A DNA stretch of 64,000 nucleotides from Streptomyces sp. V4I2 (GCF_030817655.1 NZ_JAUSZM010000003.1:4092001-4156000), one strand, 5' to 3'. Shown: positions 17,262 through 26,559, counted from the stretch's first letter. Made by a program: numbers and translations. The notes: generated by a model not told the origin, from the sequence alone.

Positions 17262-18869
17262 GTGGTGACCTTGGACGTACGGCCTCAGCTGCTCGACGCA
17301 CTCTCCGCCCTGCGCGACCGTGTCGCCGCCGCACGCTTCCCGCTGCCCCTGGCGGGGGCTCCACGCGCGCGTGCCAACCGCGACGAACTGCTCGCCCAGC
17401 TCGACGACTATCTGGTGCCCCGGTTGAGGGAACCCGAAGCACCCCTGCTGGCCGTCATCGGGGGCTCCACGGGGGCCGGGAAGTCGACACTCGTCAACTC
17501 GCTCGTGGGGCGACGGGTCAGCGAGGCGGGCGTCCTGCGGCCGACCACCCGGACGCCCGTGCTGGTCTGCCATCCGGAGGATCATCACTGGTTCAGCGGG
17601 ATGCGGGTGCTGCCCGACCTCACGCGCGTATGGGTACCCCACCAGGAACCGGCGGACGAACTCCTGTTGCCCGGCGAGAACCCCGCGCGCGTGCTGCGCA
17701 TCGAGACCGCCGACACCCTCCCGCCCGGCCTCGCCCTCCTGGACGCGCCCGACGTCGACTCCCTCGTCGCCGACAACCGCGTCCTCGCCTCCGAACTGAT
17801 CTGCGCGGCCGACATCTGGGTCATGGTCACGACGGCGGCCCGGTACGCCGACGCCGTGCCCTGGCACCTGCTGCGCACCGCCAAGGAGTACAACGCCACC
17901 CTGGTCACCGTCCTCGACCGGGTGCCCCACCAGGTCGTCTCCGAGGTCTCGCGCCAGTACGGGGCGCTGCTCACCAAGGCCGGACTGGGCGACGTACCCC
18001 GCTTCACCGTGCCGGAGCTGCCCGAGTCGGCGTGGGGCGGCGGGCTCCTGCCGGGCACCGCCGTGGCGCCGCTGCGGACCTGGCTCCTGCATCAGGCGCA
18101 GGACCAGGCCGCCCGGCAGCACACGCTGGCCCGTACCGCGTACGGCGTCCTCGACTCGCTCAAGGCCCGGATGCCCGAACTGGCGAGCGCCGCCGCCGCG
18201 CAGTACGCGGCCGCACTGCGGCTCACCGCCGCCGTCGACGGGGCGTACGACAGCGAGCACGCGCGCGTACGAGGCCGGCTGCAGGCGGGTGCCGTGCTCG
18301 CCGGCGACGCCCTGAAGCGCTGGCGGGCCTTCCCGCTCGACTGCACCGCCGAGGAGCTCCTCGACGCCCTCGTGGAGAGCCTGGGCGCCCTCCTGCTGTG
18401 CGCCGTCACCGCCGCCGACGAACGTGTCGACGACGCCTGGCGGCGCGAACCGGCCGCCGGGGCCCCGGAGCTGACCGACCGTGGCCCTTCCTCGGAGAGC
18501 GCCAAGCACCGCATCGGACTGGCCGTACGGCGGTGGCGGCGGGAGCTCGAGGAGTACGCCGAGGAGGAGGTGACCGCTCTCGACCGGAGCGTGGCGCCCG
18601 ACCCCGAGGTCGTCGCGGCCCTCGTCGCCACCGTGCTGCTGGGCGGCCGCCGGGCACGGTCGGCGGGCGAGGGACTCGCCGAGCGGATCGGCGCGCACGG
18701 CGCGCTGCGGCTGCGCGACCGCGGCGGCCGGCTGCTCACCGACCACCTCGACCGCATCATGCACACCGAACGCGAGCGCCGCCTCGCCCCGCTCGACGCC
18801 CTCGACGTCCACCCCGAACCGCAGGCCGAACTCATCGCCGCGCTGTCGGTACTGCAGAAGGAGAGGTGA
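17262..18869 (+). CDS. dynA: dynamin-like GTPase DynA
   Basis: Bacterial dynamin-family GTPase. The P-loop GGSTGAGKSTLVNS lies near residue 66, a switch-type threonine in RPTTRTPVLV follows, and the G3 segment LLDAPDVDS lies near 165. The helical region lacks clear membrane spans. It sits directly upstream of a second GTPase with two membrane helices and then ssbB; this arrangement matches the Streptomyces dynA-dynB locus, whose products stabilise FtsZ rings during sporulation septation. GTG 17262 is a tentative start; in-frame ATGs at 17223 and 17115 are alternatives, none with a strong ribosome-binding site. The symbol is from context and domain layout. Confidence 0.75.
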   Translation: MVTLDVRPQLLDALSALRDRVAAARFPLPLAGAPRARANRDELLAQLDDYLVPRLREPEAPLLAVIGGSTGAGKSTLVNSLVGRRVSEAGVLRPTTRTPVLVCHPEDHHWFSGMRVLPDLTRVWVPHQEPADELLLPGENPARVLRIETADTLPPGLALLDAPDVDSLVADNRVLASELICAADIWVMVTTAARYADAVPWHLLRTAKEYNATLVTVLDRVPHQVVSEVSRQYGALLTKAGLGDVPRFTVPELPESAWGGGLLPGTAVAPLRTWLLHQAQDQAARQHTLARTAYGVLDSLKARMPELASAAAAQYAAALRLTAAVDGAYDSEHARVRGRLQAGAVLAGDALKRWRAFPLDCTAEELLDALVESLGALLLCAVTAADERVDDAWRREPAAGAPELTDRGPSSESAKHRIGLAVRRWRRELEEYAEEEVTALDRSVAPDPEVVAALVATVLLGGRRARSAGEGLAERIGAHGALRLRDRGGRLLTDHLDRIMHTERERRLAPLDALDVHPEPQAELIAALSVLQKER

Positions 18870-18872
18870 CCG

Positions 18873-20936
18873 GTGACCGCCGTCACAGACCAGGACCACA
18901 CGGATCACACCGAGCACACAGAACACACCAACCACTTGGATCACGCTGACCACACCGAGCATGCGGACGATGCGGGTGACGCGGGCGGCGCGGGTTCTCA
19001 GGAGGAGCGTCCGGAAAATACCGTCTCCGAAGAGGGCGCCTCCGCGAACGAACGCCCTGAAGAGGCCGATTCGGACGGCGGGGCCACGGAGGACGAGCCC
19101 GCCGACCAAGCGGCGCCAGAGGAATCCAGCCAACCCGAGGAGCCCGAGGGAGGCCCCTCCGGCGACCGGCACGCACGCGTGAAGGACGACGACGACTCCT
19201 CAAGCCGTACGGGCGCGTCCGGTCGTACGGACTCCGACAGGCCCTGGGACGACGGACTCATCGCGCGAAGGGTCACCGAGGAGACCGCCGCGCAGTACGT
19301 CTCCGTCGTGGAGACCCGGCCGTCCACTCCGCAGCCCGTGCCCCAGCTGGCGTACGACGGAGCGCTGCGCTCGCGGCTCGAAGCGCTGCGTGAACTGGTC
19401 GGGCTCTCCCGCACGCGGCTCGACAGCAGAACCCTCGCGGAGGCCGGCCGGGTCCTCGACGAGGCGGCCGCGCGGCGGCGGCTGTCAGGGCAGCACACCG
19501 TCGTCGCCATCGCGGGCGCGACCGGCAGCGGCAAGTCGCAGTTGTTCAACGCGCTCGCCGGAGTGACCATCTCGGAGACGGGCGTACGGCGGCCCACCAC
19601 CGCCTCGCCCATCGCGTGCAGTTGGAGCGACGGCGCGGCCACCCTCATCGACCGGCTCGGCATCCCGGGACGGCTGCGGCGGCGCCCGGTGCAGAGCGCC
19701 GAGGCGGAGGCGCAGCTGCGCGGGCTCGTCCTGGTCGACCTGCCCGATCACGACTCGGCCGCCGTACAGCACCGCGAGCAGGTGGACCGGGTGCTGGCGC
19801 TCGTCGACGCGGTGATCTGGGTCGTCGATCCGGAGAAGTACGCCGACGCCATCCTTCATGAGCGCTATCTGCGGCCCATGGCGGGGCACGCGGAGGTCAT
19901 GTTCGTCGTCCTCAACCAGATCGACCGGCTGCCCGGGGAGGCCACCGAGCAGGTCTTGGACGATCTGCGGCGGCTGCTCGACGAGGACGGGATCGCGCTC
20001 GGCGAGTACGGCGAACCCGGCGCGACCGTGCTCGCGCTGTCCGCGCTCACCGGGGAGGGCATCGGTGAACTGCGGGAGGCCCTCGGTCAGTTCGTGACGG
20101 AGCGGGGGGCCGCGGCCCGGCGCATCGCGGCCGACGTGGACGCCGCCGGATGGCACCTACGGCCCGTCTACGTGACCGGACGGCGGACCGGGCTGAGCGA
20201 GCAGGCGCGCGACGAGTTCGCCGCCCGGCTCGCGGAGGCGGTGGGCGCCACCGCGGCGGGGGAGGCGGCCGAGCGCGCGTGGCTGCGCAACGCCAACCGC
20301 GCGTGCGGGACGCCCTGGCTGCGGCTGTGGCGGTGGTACCAGGACCGGTTCGAACCGTCCACGGGGCGGCTGCCGTTGCTCGCCCAGGCCGACGAGGAGG
20401 CCACGGCCCGCCAGCGGGTCGAGCAGGCCGTACGGACGCTGGCCGACCGGGCGTCGGCCGGGCTGCCCGCGCCCTGGGGGCAGGCGGTGCGCGAGGCCGC
20501 CGTACGCGGTGCGCAGGGGCTGCCCGAGGCGCTGGACGAGCTGGCGGCGCGGACGGGACTGCCGCCGGGGCGGCCGCCGCGGCCGGGCTGGTGGCCGGCG
20601 GCCGTGTTCGCCCAGGCGTCCATGACGATCCTTCAGGTCATCGGCGGGCTGTGGCTGTTGGGGCAGATCATCGGGTTCATGTCGCCGAACCTGGGCGTGC
20701 CGGTGCTGCTGATGGTGGCGGGCATCGTCGGCGGCCCGTTGGTCGAGTGGAGCTGCCGGATGGCGGCACGGGGGCCCGCGCGGCGGTACGGCCTGGAGGC
20801 GGAGCGGCGGCTCAGAGAGGCGTCCGCCGGGTGCGGGCGGGCACGGGTGCTGGATCCGGTGGCCGCGGAACTGCTGCGGTACCGGGAGGTTCGGGAGCAG
20901 TACGGGCGGGTGATGGGGGTGGCCGCGGCACGGTGA
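18873..20936 (+). CDS. dynB: membrane-associated dynamin-like GTPase DynB
   Basis: 687 residues from GTG 18873, with AAGGAGAGG just upstream and 3 bp after dynA. The first ~130 residues are hydrophilic and acidic, starting with a His/Asp/Glu/Thr-rich repeat (DHTDHTEHTEHTNH). The GTPase domain has P-loop GATGSGKSQLFNAL (about 210-223), switch RRPTTASPIA, G3 VDLPDHDS and G4 LNQIDR. Two membrane helices lie near residues 575-625 (ASMTILQVIGGLWLLGQIIG and VLLMVAGIVGGPLVE). This fits the membrane-anchored partner DynB that acts with DynA at sporulation septa. The assignment rests on synteny and architecture. Confidence 0.75.
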   Translation: MTAVTDQDHTDHTEHTEHTNHLDHADHTEHADDAGDAGGAGSQEERPENTVSEEGASANERPEEADSDGGATEDEPADQAAPEESSQPEEPEGGPSGDRHARVKDDDDSSSRTGASGRTDSDRPWDDGLIARRVTEETAAQYVSVVETRPSTPQPVPQLAYDGALRSRLEALRELVGLSRTRLDSRTLAEAGRVLDEAAARRRLSGQHTVVAIAGATGSGKSQLFNALAGVTISETGVRRPTTASPIACSWSDGAATLIDRLGIPGRLRRRPVQSAEAEAQLRGLVLVDLPDHDSAAVQHREQVDRVLALVDAVIWVVDPEKYADAILHERYLRPMAGHAEVMFVVLNQIDRLPGEATEQVLDDLRRLLDEDGIALGEYGEPGATVLALSALTGEGIGELREALGQFVTERGAAARRIAADVDAAGWHLRPVYVTGRRTGLSEQARDEFAARLAEAVGATAAGEAAERAWLRNANRACGTPWLRLWRWYQDRFEPSTGRLPLLAQADEEATARQRVEQAVRTLADRASAGLPAPWGQAVREAAVRGAQGLPEALDELAARTGLPPGRPPRPGWWPAAVFAQASMTILQVIGGLWLLGQIIGFMSPNLGVPVLLMVAGIVGGPLVEWSCRMAARGPARRYGLEAERRLREASAGCGRARVLDPVAAELLRYREVREQYGRVMGVAAAR

Positions 20937-21192
20937 CCCCGGCTCGGGTGCCTGATCCCGGGGGAGTTCGGGGTGTCCGGGGCATCTCGGGCGGCGGGTC
21001 CCTCGTTCGGGTGGCGGAGTTTTCCACAGCCTGAGGATGGTCCACAGCGCTCAGCGGGCTCGGCCCGACAGAGGCAGTCTGGCTGCACGGCGATCGCGAC
21101 GGACGCGGTCGCCGCGGCAGACGCAGCCGTACGGGACGGGCCCGTAGGCGTATCCGACCGGCGTGAACAGCCGGGTGAGGGAGGGGTTCGAG

Positions 21193-21657
21193 ATGAACGA
21201 GACGGTCATCTGCGCGGTGGGCAACGTGGCGACGCGGCCGGTGTTCCGGGAGCTGGCGTCGGGGGCGTCGGCGCGCTTCCGGCTGGCGGTGACCTCGCGG
21301 TACTGGGACCGCGAGAAGAGTGTGTGGACCGACGGCCACACCAACTTCTTCACGGTGTGGGCCAACCGGCAGCTCGCCACCAATGTGACGGCGTCGCTCG
21401 ACGTGGGCGACCCCGTCGTCGTGCAGGGCAGGCTGAAGGTCCGCTCGGACGTACGCGAGGGGCAGAGCTGGACGTCGGCCGACATCGACGCGCTGGCCAT
21501 CGGCCACGATCTCGCGCGCGGCACCGCGGCCTTCCGGCGCACGTCCAAGCCGGAGACGGGGGCCGTCGGCGCCCCGGCGCAGCCCGAGCCCAGCTGGGAG
21601 ACACCGCCCGCGGAGCCGGACACCCAACGGCAGCCGGAACCAGCCGCGGTGACGTGA
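21193..21657 (+). CDS. ssbB: single-stranded DNA-binding protein SsbB (sporulation-type)
   Basis: 154 residues with an OB fold over residues 1-110 (MNETVICAVGNVATRPV..., TNFFTVWANRQLA, VVVQGRLKVRS). It has a short Pro/Glu-rich tail lacking the DDDIPF-like acidic tip of the housekeeping SsbA, as expected of the SsbB paralogue used in chromosome segregation during sporulation. GAGGGAGGGG at 21177-21186 supports ATG 21193 over GTG 21163. Its place next to dynAB links DNA segregation and septation functions. Confidence 0.85.
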   Translation: MNETVICAVGNVATRPVFRELASGASARFRLAVTSRYWDREKSVWTDGHTNFFTVWANRQLATNVTASLDVGDPVVVQGRLKVRSDVREGQSWTSADIDALAIGHDLARGTAAFRRTSKPETGAVGAPAQPEPSWETPPAEPDTQRQPEPAAVT

Positions 21658-21700
21658 CGTCAGCCATCCGCGGTCACCCGCCGAAGTCTGACCGAACTGC

Positions 21701-21753
21701 GGCTTATCGGCGAATGCGCACCGAACGATCCCTGTGGATTTGTCGATAAGCCC
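21701..21753. repeat. inverted repeat between ssbB and the surface-protein gene
   Basis: GGCTTATCG at 21701-21709 is matched by CGATAAGCC at 21745-21753, separated by 35 nt. It could end the ssbB transcript or form an operator for the next gene; no T-run follows. The rest of 21754-21928 shows no clear promoter. Confidence 0.45.
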
Positions 21754-21928
21754 TGCTCGGAAGAGGTCTTGGCGATAACGATTCCGAGTCGGATCGATTG
21801 ACCGACAGCATCCCCGGGAAGCGCGGTGCGCCAGGTACCTAGGATGCCGAGCGTAGCTCTCGGGGTTTCTGTTTCTGCTGGTGGGACCGCGCCCCCACGT
21901 CAACGGGTCCTGCTCGAAGGGGAATTCT

Positions 21929-23341
21929 GTGTTTTCTTCGTTCTCCGCGCTGTCGGTGCGCGGGCGAGGCGTGGCCCGCCTCGCCGCCGCCACGTTGGTG
22001 TCCGGGCTCCTCGCCGCCGGTGTGCTGACCGGCGCGGGCCCGGCGTCCGCCGACGAGACGTCGCAGAACCAGAGCGGGGCGACCGCCACCATAGGTGGCC
22101 TGAAGACGTACGGCGACGCCGTCATACACGACGCCGCCGGGGACCTGACGGTGTCGGCGGGCCTGTTCGAGATGTCCGTCGAGGGCGGCGGCACCCTGCA
22201 GACCTACTGCGTCGACCTGCACAACCCCACGCAGCGGGACGCCAAGTACCACGAGACCCCGTGGAGCGGCACCTCACTCGGCGCCAACAAGAACGCCGGC
22301 AAGATCCGTTGGATCCTGCAGAACTCCTATCCGCAGGTCAACGACCTCGCGGCGCTCGCGGCGGCGGCAGGGGTACGAGGCGGCCTCAGCGAGGAGGACG
22401 CGGCGGCCGGCACCCAGGTGGCCATCTGGCGCTACTCGGACGACGTTGCCGTCGACGCCGTCGACCCGCAGGCCGAGAGGCTCGCGGACCACCTGGAGAA
22501 GAGCGCCCGGAACGTGGCGGAGCCGGCGGCGTCCCTGACGCTCGACCCGCCCGCGGTCTCCGGTCACCCCGGTGAGCTGCTCGGCCCGGTCACGGTGCAC
22601 ACCAACGCGGCCGGCGTGACGGTGACGCCACCGGCGGACGCCGCCACCAGCGGGGTGCGGATCGTCGGCAAGGACGGCAAGGTCATCAACTCCGCGGTGA
22701 ACGGCAGCCAGCTGTTCATCGACGTTCCCGAGGACGCGGCGGACGGCTCGGCCGAACTGACCGTGCAGGCGTCGACCACCGTGCCCGTCGGCAGCGCCTT
22801 CACCTCCGAGAGCCGCAGCCAGACACAGATCCTGGCGGGCTCCAGCGAGTCGACGGTCTCGGCGACGGCGAGCACGAATTGGGCGGAGCAGGGCGCCATA
22901 CCCGCACTGTCCTCGGCGAAGAACTGCGCCGAGGGCGGCGGCCTGGACATCACCGCGGCCAACGTGGGCGACGCGGCGTTCACCTTCGAGCTCATGGGCA
23001 TCGAGCACGGCATCCCGGCGGGCGAGTCCCGGACGGTGACGATCTCGCTCCAGGAGGACCAGGCGTACGACTTCACGATCACGGGCCCGGGCGGCCTCGC
23101 GCAGCGCTTCAACGGCGTCCTGGACTGCCGGACCGAGGGCAGCGAGGCCGGCGGTGACGCGACCCAGACCCTGAGCGAGCCGAGCCCGGCGACGGTCGGC
23201 GGCACCGCCGGCGATGTGAACCTCGCCGAGACCGGCAGCTCCAACGCCACCCCGATGATCGCCGGCACAGCCATCGCCCTCGTGGTGATCGGCGGTGCGG
23301 CCCTGCTGCTGGTGGGCAGGAAGAAGCCGACCCAGGACTAG
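21929..23341 (+). CDS. sortase-anchored thioester-domain surface protein
   Basis: 470 residues from GTG 21929 (AAGGGGA 8 bp upstream). A signal peptide (residues 1-41, ending GPASA) precedes a thioester domain with the diagnostic pair TYCVDL (Cys94) and TQVAIW (Gln163). In related Gram-positive adhesins this pair forms an internal Cys-Gln thioester that bonds covalently to a target. A Ser/Thr-rich beta-type stalk follows. The C-terminus has LAETG, a hydrophobic helix and an RKK tail, the signal for class E sortase anchoring. It is probably displayed on the aerial or spore surface, given its sporulation neighbours (inference). Confidence 0.88.
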   Translation: MFSSFSALSVRGRGVARLAAATLVSGLLAAGVLTGAGPASADETSQNQSGATATIGGLKTYGDAVIHDAAGDLTVSAGLFEMSVEGGGTLQTYCVDLHNPTQRDAKYHETPWSGTSLGANKNAGKIRWILQNSYPQVNDLAALAAAAGVRGGLSEEDAAAGTQVAIWRYSDDVAVDAVDPQAERLADHLEKSARNVAEPAASLTLDPPAVSGHPGELLGPVTVHTNAAGVTVTPPADAATSGVRIVGKDGKVINSAVNGSQLFIDVPEDAADGSAELTVQASTTVPVGSAFTSESRSQTQILAGSSESTVSATASTNWAEQGAIPALSSAKNCAEGGGLDITAANVGDAAFTFELMGIEHGIPAGESRTVTISLQEDQAYDFTITGPGGLAQRFNGVLDCRTEGSEAGGDATQTLSEPSPATVGGTAGDVNLAETGSSNATPMIAGTAIALVVIGGAALLLVGRKKPTQD

Positions 23342-23360
23342 GTCTGTCGGGCACCGACGA

Positions 23361-23768
23361 TCACTGAGCCGTACCGGTCAGCAGCCAGCGCTGTACGGCA
23401 ACCTCGACGAGAACACGGTCTCCGCCCGGCCTGTGCGGGGCGGAGACATCCCATCCGTCGTACTTCAGGGCGAAGGCGTCCGTGATCTCCTCCGGGTACG
23501 GCCCACGATGCAGCACCGCGTTTCCTTCGGCCACGACGGGAAATCGACCGTCCTCCAACGCCAGGGAGACCCGCGGACACTTCTCGACGTTACGGACCTT
23601 GATCGAACCGCTGTCCGCACCGATCCACCAGCTGCCCTGAAGAAAGACGAACCAGACCGGCGTCACATGAGGAGAGCCGTTCGGGCGGACGGTGCACAGC
23701 CAGACGTTCTTCTCGTGGCCCAGACGGCCGAGGACGGCGGCTTCCGGAAGGAGCTCGGGATCAGTCAT
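23361..23768 (-). CDS. PPOX-class flavin/F420-dependent protein
   Basis: 135 residues with the split-barrel fold of pyridoxamine-phosphate-oxidase-like proteins: NVWLCTVRPNGSPHVTPVWF near residue 20, then GSIKVRNVEKCPRVSLALED. Actinobacterial members bind F420 or FMN and reduce small molecules; the substrate is unknown. The start at 23768 is the first ATG of the conserved region. It is convergent with the surface-protein gene, 19 bp apart. Confidence 0.82.
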   Translation of the reverse strand: MTDPELLPEAAVLGRLGHEKNVWLCTVRPNGSPHVTPVWFVFLQGSWWIGADSGSIKVRNVEKCPRVSLALEDGRFPVVAEGNAVLHRGPYPEEITDAFALKYDGWDVSAPHRPGGDRVLVEVAVQRWLLTGTAQ

Positions 23769-23807
23769 GCCCGCATCATGAGCCCAATCAGGCTTGTCAC
23801 AGTCATC

Positions 23808-23835
23808 ACGGCACACGGCACACGGCACACGGCAC
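23808..23835. repeat. four tandem 7-bp repeats
   Basis: ACGGCAC is repeated exactly four times, followed by a variant ACGGTGA, in the divergent intergenic region between the PPOX gene and the sulfite-oxidase-family gene. Tracts of this type may vary in copy number; function unknown. Confidence 0.8.
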
Positions 23836-23949
23836 ACGGTGACGATGAAGCGAGAGCAAAGGTGCGCATTGAGGTGCGGCGCCGATGTGGCAAGCCGCCC
23901 CGGCGGCTGAGGGGGTGTCCTGGTCGGCTGCCGGGAGCACGATGGAGCC

Positions 23950-25137
23950 ATGGACAGTCGCACGGAGCAGGTGGATCCACCCCGATCACTGGATGACATC
24001 AGCACGCCGGGGCGCGTCGCCCACCCCGACGAGGGCATCAGCCACGAGGAACTCGCCCTCGCGGCCCGCAACCACGGCCTTCCCCTGGAGGCCCTGCGCT
24101 ACGACGTCACACCCCCCGGGCTGCACTACATCCTGACCCACTACGACATGCCGGTCCTCGACGCCTCCGCGTGGACGCTGACCGTACGCGGCCGGATCCG
24201 TGTGCCCCTAGCCCTGGACCTTGCGGCCCTCCGCTCCTTCCCGGCCGTCACCCACCGGGTGACCATGGAGTGCGCGGGCAACGGCCGGGCCCGGCTCACC
24301 CCGCGCCCCGTGAGCCAGCCCTGGCTGGTCGAGGCGGTCGGCACCGCCGACTGGACCGGCGTACCGCTGCGGACCCTGCTCACCGAGGCCGGCGTGGAAA
24401 CGGACGCTGTAGAAGCGGTCTTCACGGGAGCCGACCACGGCGTGGAGCGCGGCGTGGAGCAGGACTACGAGCGCAGCCTGCCCCTCACCGACGCCATGGC
24501 CACCGACCCGGAAGTACTGGTCGCGTACGAGATGAACGGCGCCCCGCTCCCCCCGCAGCATGGGCACCCCGTGCGTCTGGTGGTCCCCGGTTGGTACGGC
24601 ATGGCCCATGTGAAGTGGCTGCGCGACATCACCCTCACCGACACGCCGTTCACCGGCTTCCAGCAGACGGTGGCGTACCGCTACCGCCAGTCCCCCGACG
24701 AGATGGGCACCCCGGTCACCCGGATCGCGCCCCGGGCGCTGATGATCCCGCCCGGCTTCCCGGACTTCATGTCCCGCACCAGGGTCGTACGCCCCGGCCC
24801 GCTGCATCTGGAGGGCCGCGCCTGGTCGGGCCGCGCTCCCGTGACGAAGGTCGAGGTCAGCACGGACGACGGCCACACCTGGCACGAGGCGGAACTCGCC
24901 CCGGCGGACCGCCACTCCTGGTCCTGGCGCCACTGGCGCACGCCCTGGACGGCCGTCCCCGGCACCCACGTCCTGACCGCCCGCGCCACGGATGCCGCGG
25001 GCGACACCCAGCCGGTCACCCAGCCCTGGAACCGCGGCGGCTTCGGCAACAACGCGGTCCAGCGCGTCACGGTGCTCTGCGAAGGACGGGGCGGTCCTGC
25101 GGGCCGTTGGCGAGCTCACGGGAGAGAAGGCCGCTGA
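23950..25137 (+). CDS. sulfite-oxidase-family molybdopterin enzyme
   Basis: 395 residues with the oxidoreductase molybdopterin-binding domain (about 60-235), including MECAGNGR with the molybdenum-ligating Cys. A C-terminal Mo-co dimerisation domain follows (about 255-380: TKVEVSTDDGHTWHEAEL, WRHWRTPW). No twin-arginine signal or heme domain is visible, so it may be cytoplasmic. It probably oxidises sulfite or a similar oxyanion, with an unidentified electron acceptor. The final 71 bp overlap the 3' end of the convergent GNAT fragment, and the last residues (GRGGPAGRWRAHGREGR) look non-family. Confidence 0.88.
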   Translation: MDSRTEQVDPPRSLDDISTPGRVAHPDEGISHEELALAARNHGLPLEALRYDVTPPGLHYILTHYDMPVLDASAWTLTVRGRIRVPLALDLAALRSFPAVTHRVTMECAGNGRARLTPRPVSQPWLVEAVGTADWTGVPLRTLLTEAGVETDAVEAVFTGADHGVERGVEQDYERSLPLTDAMATDPEVLVAYEMNGAPLPPQHGHPVRLVVPGWYGMAHVKWLRDITLTDTPFTGFQQTVAYRYRQSPDEMGTPVTRIAPRALMIPPGFPDFMSRTRVVRPGPLHLEGRAWSGRAPVTKVEVSTDDGHTWHEAELAPADRHSWSWRHWRTPWTAVPGTHVLTARATDAAGDTQPVTQPWNRGGFGNNAVQRVTVLCEGRGGPAGRWRAHGREGR

Positions 25138-25447
25138 ACCGCGTGTCGGGGGGCTCGGTCTCGGTGTCCGGCGGCAGCCAGATGCCGGCCGCGAGAAGCC
25201 GGCCGTCCGCACGCTCGGCCACCCACACCTGGCCCTCTTCGAGCGCGTAGTGGGCCAGCATCAGCCGCATCGCACGCTGCGCCTGCTCCCAGTCCATCGC
25301 GGAGTTGCCCGGGACCGAGGGCAGAGGCGGGGGCGGGGGCGGGACGAACAGGCGCACCACGGCGGGCACATCCACCAGTCCCGCCGCGCGCACGCTCGTC
25401 CGAAGGGCGCCTTCAAGAGTGGTCACAGCCGCAGTGGTCATGGTCAT
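25067..25447 (-). CDS. GNAT N-acetyltransferase, C-terminally truncated
   Basis: 126 residues. The N-terminal part looks like an actinobacterial GNAT protein (LVDVPAVVRLF, DWEQAQRAMRLMLAHYALEE, WVAERADGRLLAAGIWLPP, ETEPPDTRFSGLLSREL). The acetyl-CoA-binding half with the RxxGxG/A loop is missing. Instead the frame ends after LANGPQDRPVLRRAP, antisense to the end of the sulfite-oxidase gene. A deletion or rearrangement seems to have removed the C-terminal half, so acetyltransferase activity is unlikely. Two tandem ATGs (25447, 25441) are possible starts. It lies 17 bp downstream of the DMT transporter gene. Confidence 0.7.
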   Translation of the reverse strand: MTMTTAAVTTLEGALRTSVRAAGLVDVPAVVRLFVPPPPPPLPSVPGNSAMDWEQAQRAMRLMLAHYALEEGQVWVAERADGRLLAAGIWLPPDTETEPPDTRFSGLLSRELANGPQDRPVLRRAP

Positions 25448-25464
25448 GGTCTCCGTCTCGTTTC

Positions 25465-26487
25465 TCAGAGTGCCCGGCTCATGCCGGTGATGTCGGTGGT
25501 GACCGCGCCCATCCGTCCGGGGGACGCCAGCGCGGACGGCAGCGCGGACGGCAGCGTGGAACGGAACAGGCGGGCGGGCCGCAGGCCAGGCGCGACGGCC
25601 CGGACTGTCGTCCGGCGAGGAGCGCGCGGCCGGTCGACGCCACCCTTGAGGTGGGCGGGAAGAGCGTCCTGACCGGACTGGGGGCGGCTCAGCAGGATCA
25701 CGCCACGGCCGGCCGCCGCGGCACCGGCGAGAGCGAGCAGGATGCCGGTCCCGCCGTACTGGAAACCTTCGCCGAGCAGGCCGATGCCGACGGCGGACGC
25801 GGTGAGGGGGTTGACGAGGGTGAGCAGCGCGAGCGGGCCGCCGAGGCCGCTGCGGTACGCCTTCTGGGCGAGCAGCACGCCGGCGACGGCGAACCCGGCG
25901 GTCAGGACCACCACCAGCGCCGCACTCCAGGACGGCGTCGCCCCGACCGCCAGCTTCTGTGCCAGCGTGGACCCGGCCCCGGAGGCGATGCCGGAGGCCG
26001 CCGCGAACGCGAGACCGGCCCGGGCGGTGCGGCCCGTGGCGAAGGAGACCAGCACCGCGATGACGCCGACGGCGGCGACCGCGACCACGAGAACCTGGCC
26101 GGTCCGCAGCGAGTCGTCCGGCGCGCCACCGGAGGCGGTGACGGTCAGCAGGGTGATCAGCCCGGCGAGGGTGAGGGCCATGCCGCGCCACTGCGTGCCC
26201 GAGGTCTGGCGGCGGGCGATCAGCGCCCCCAGGGGCACCGCCACCACGAGACTCAGCGCACCGAGCGGCTGCACCAGGGTCAGCGGCCCGTACCGCAGGG
26301 CGACCACGTGCAACAGCGCGCCGGTGCCGTTGAGAACGACGGACCACCACCAGGAGCCGCGGGCGAGCGCGCCGCGCAGATCCGCCGTACCCGCGGCGGT
26401 CCGCTCCTGGACCACGGCGGCCGCGGCGTAGCAGATCGCGGAGACCAGGGAGAGGGCGAGGGCCAGGAACATCGGGGAGGCCGTCAT
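25465..26487 (-). CDS. DMT-superfamily (EamA-like) transporter
   Basis: 340 residues with nine to ten hydrophobic helices, from LALALSLVSAICYAAAAVVQ to ILLALAGAAAAGRGVILLS. A basic, presumably cytoplasmic C-terminal tail follows (about residues 280-340). This is the layout of actinobacterial DMT-family permeases; the substrate is unknown and may be a drug or metabolite. A start at GTG 26490 is also possible. Two perfect palindromes and a promoter-like pair lie just upstream, so expression is probably ligand-controlled; no regulator gene is adjacent. Confidence 0.82.
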   Translation of the reverse strand: MTASPMFLALALSLVSAICYAAAAVVQERTAAGTADLRGALARGSWWWSVVLNGTGALLHVVALRYGPLTLVQPLGALSLVVAVPLGALIARRQTSGTQWRGMALTLAGLITLLTVTASGGAPDDSLRTGQVLVVAVAAVGVIAVLVSFATGRTARAGLAFAAASGIASGAGSTLAQKLAVGATPSWSAALVVVLTAGFAVAGVLLAQKAYRSGLGGPLALLTLVNPLTASAVGIGLLGEGFQYGGTGILLALAGAAAAGRGVILLSRPQSGQDALPAHLKGGVDRPRAPRRTTVRAVAPGLRPARLFRSTLPSALPSALASPGRMGAVTTDITGMSRAL

Positions 26488-26537
26488 CACGAGGCCTGCG
26501 CGCTGCTGCTGCTTGGCATGGTCCGGCCCCTCGTCGA

Positions 26538-26554
26538 TACGAAACGGTTTCGTA
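26538..26554. promoter_or_regulatory. operator-like palindrome upstream of the DMT transporter
   Basis: TACGAAACGGTTTCGTA is a perfect 8+1+8 inverted repeat, located 6-22 bp downstream of the proposed -10. Its form is that of a TetR-family operator. It would block transcript initiation of the transporter when bound. Confidence 0.7.
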
Positions 26555-26559
26555 CCCGT

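Noticed and set aside
21650..21662. 13-bp palindrome TGACGTGACGTCA, also at 55588-55600
   Set aside because: Two occurrences of a GC-balanced palindrome could be chance; the first overlaps the end of ssbB and neither sits at a consistent promoter position.
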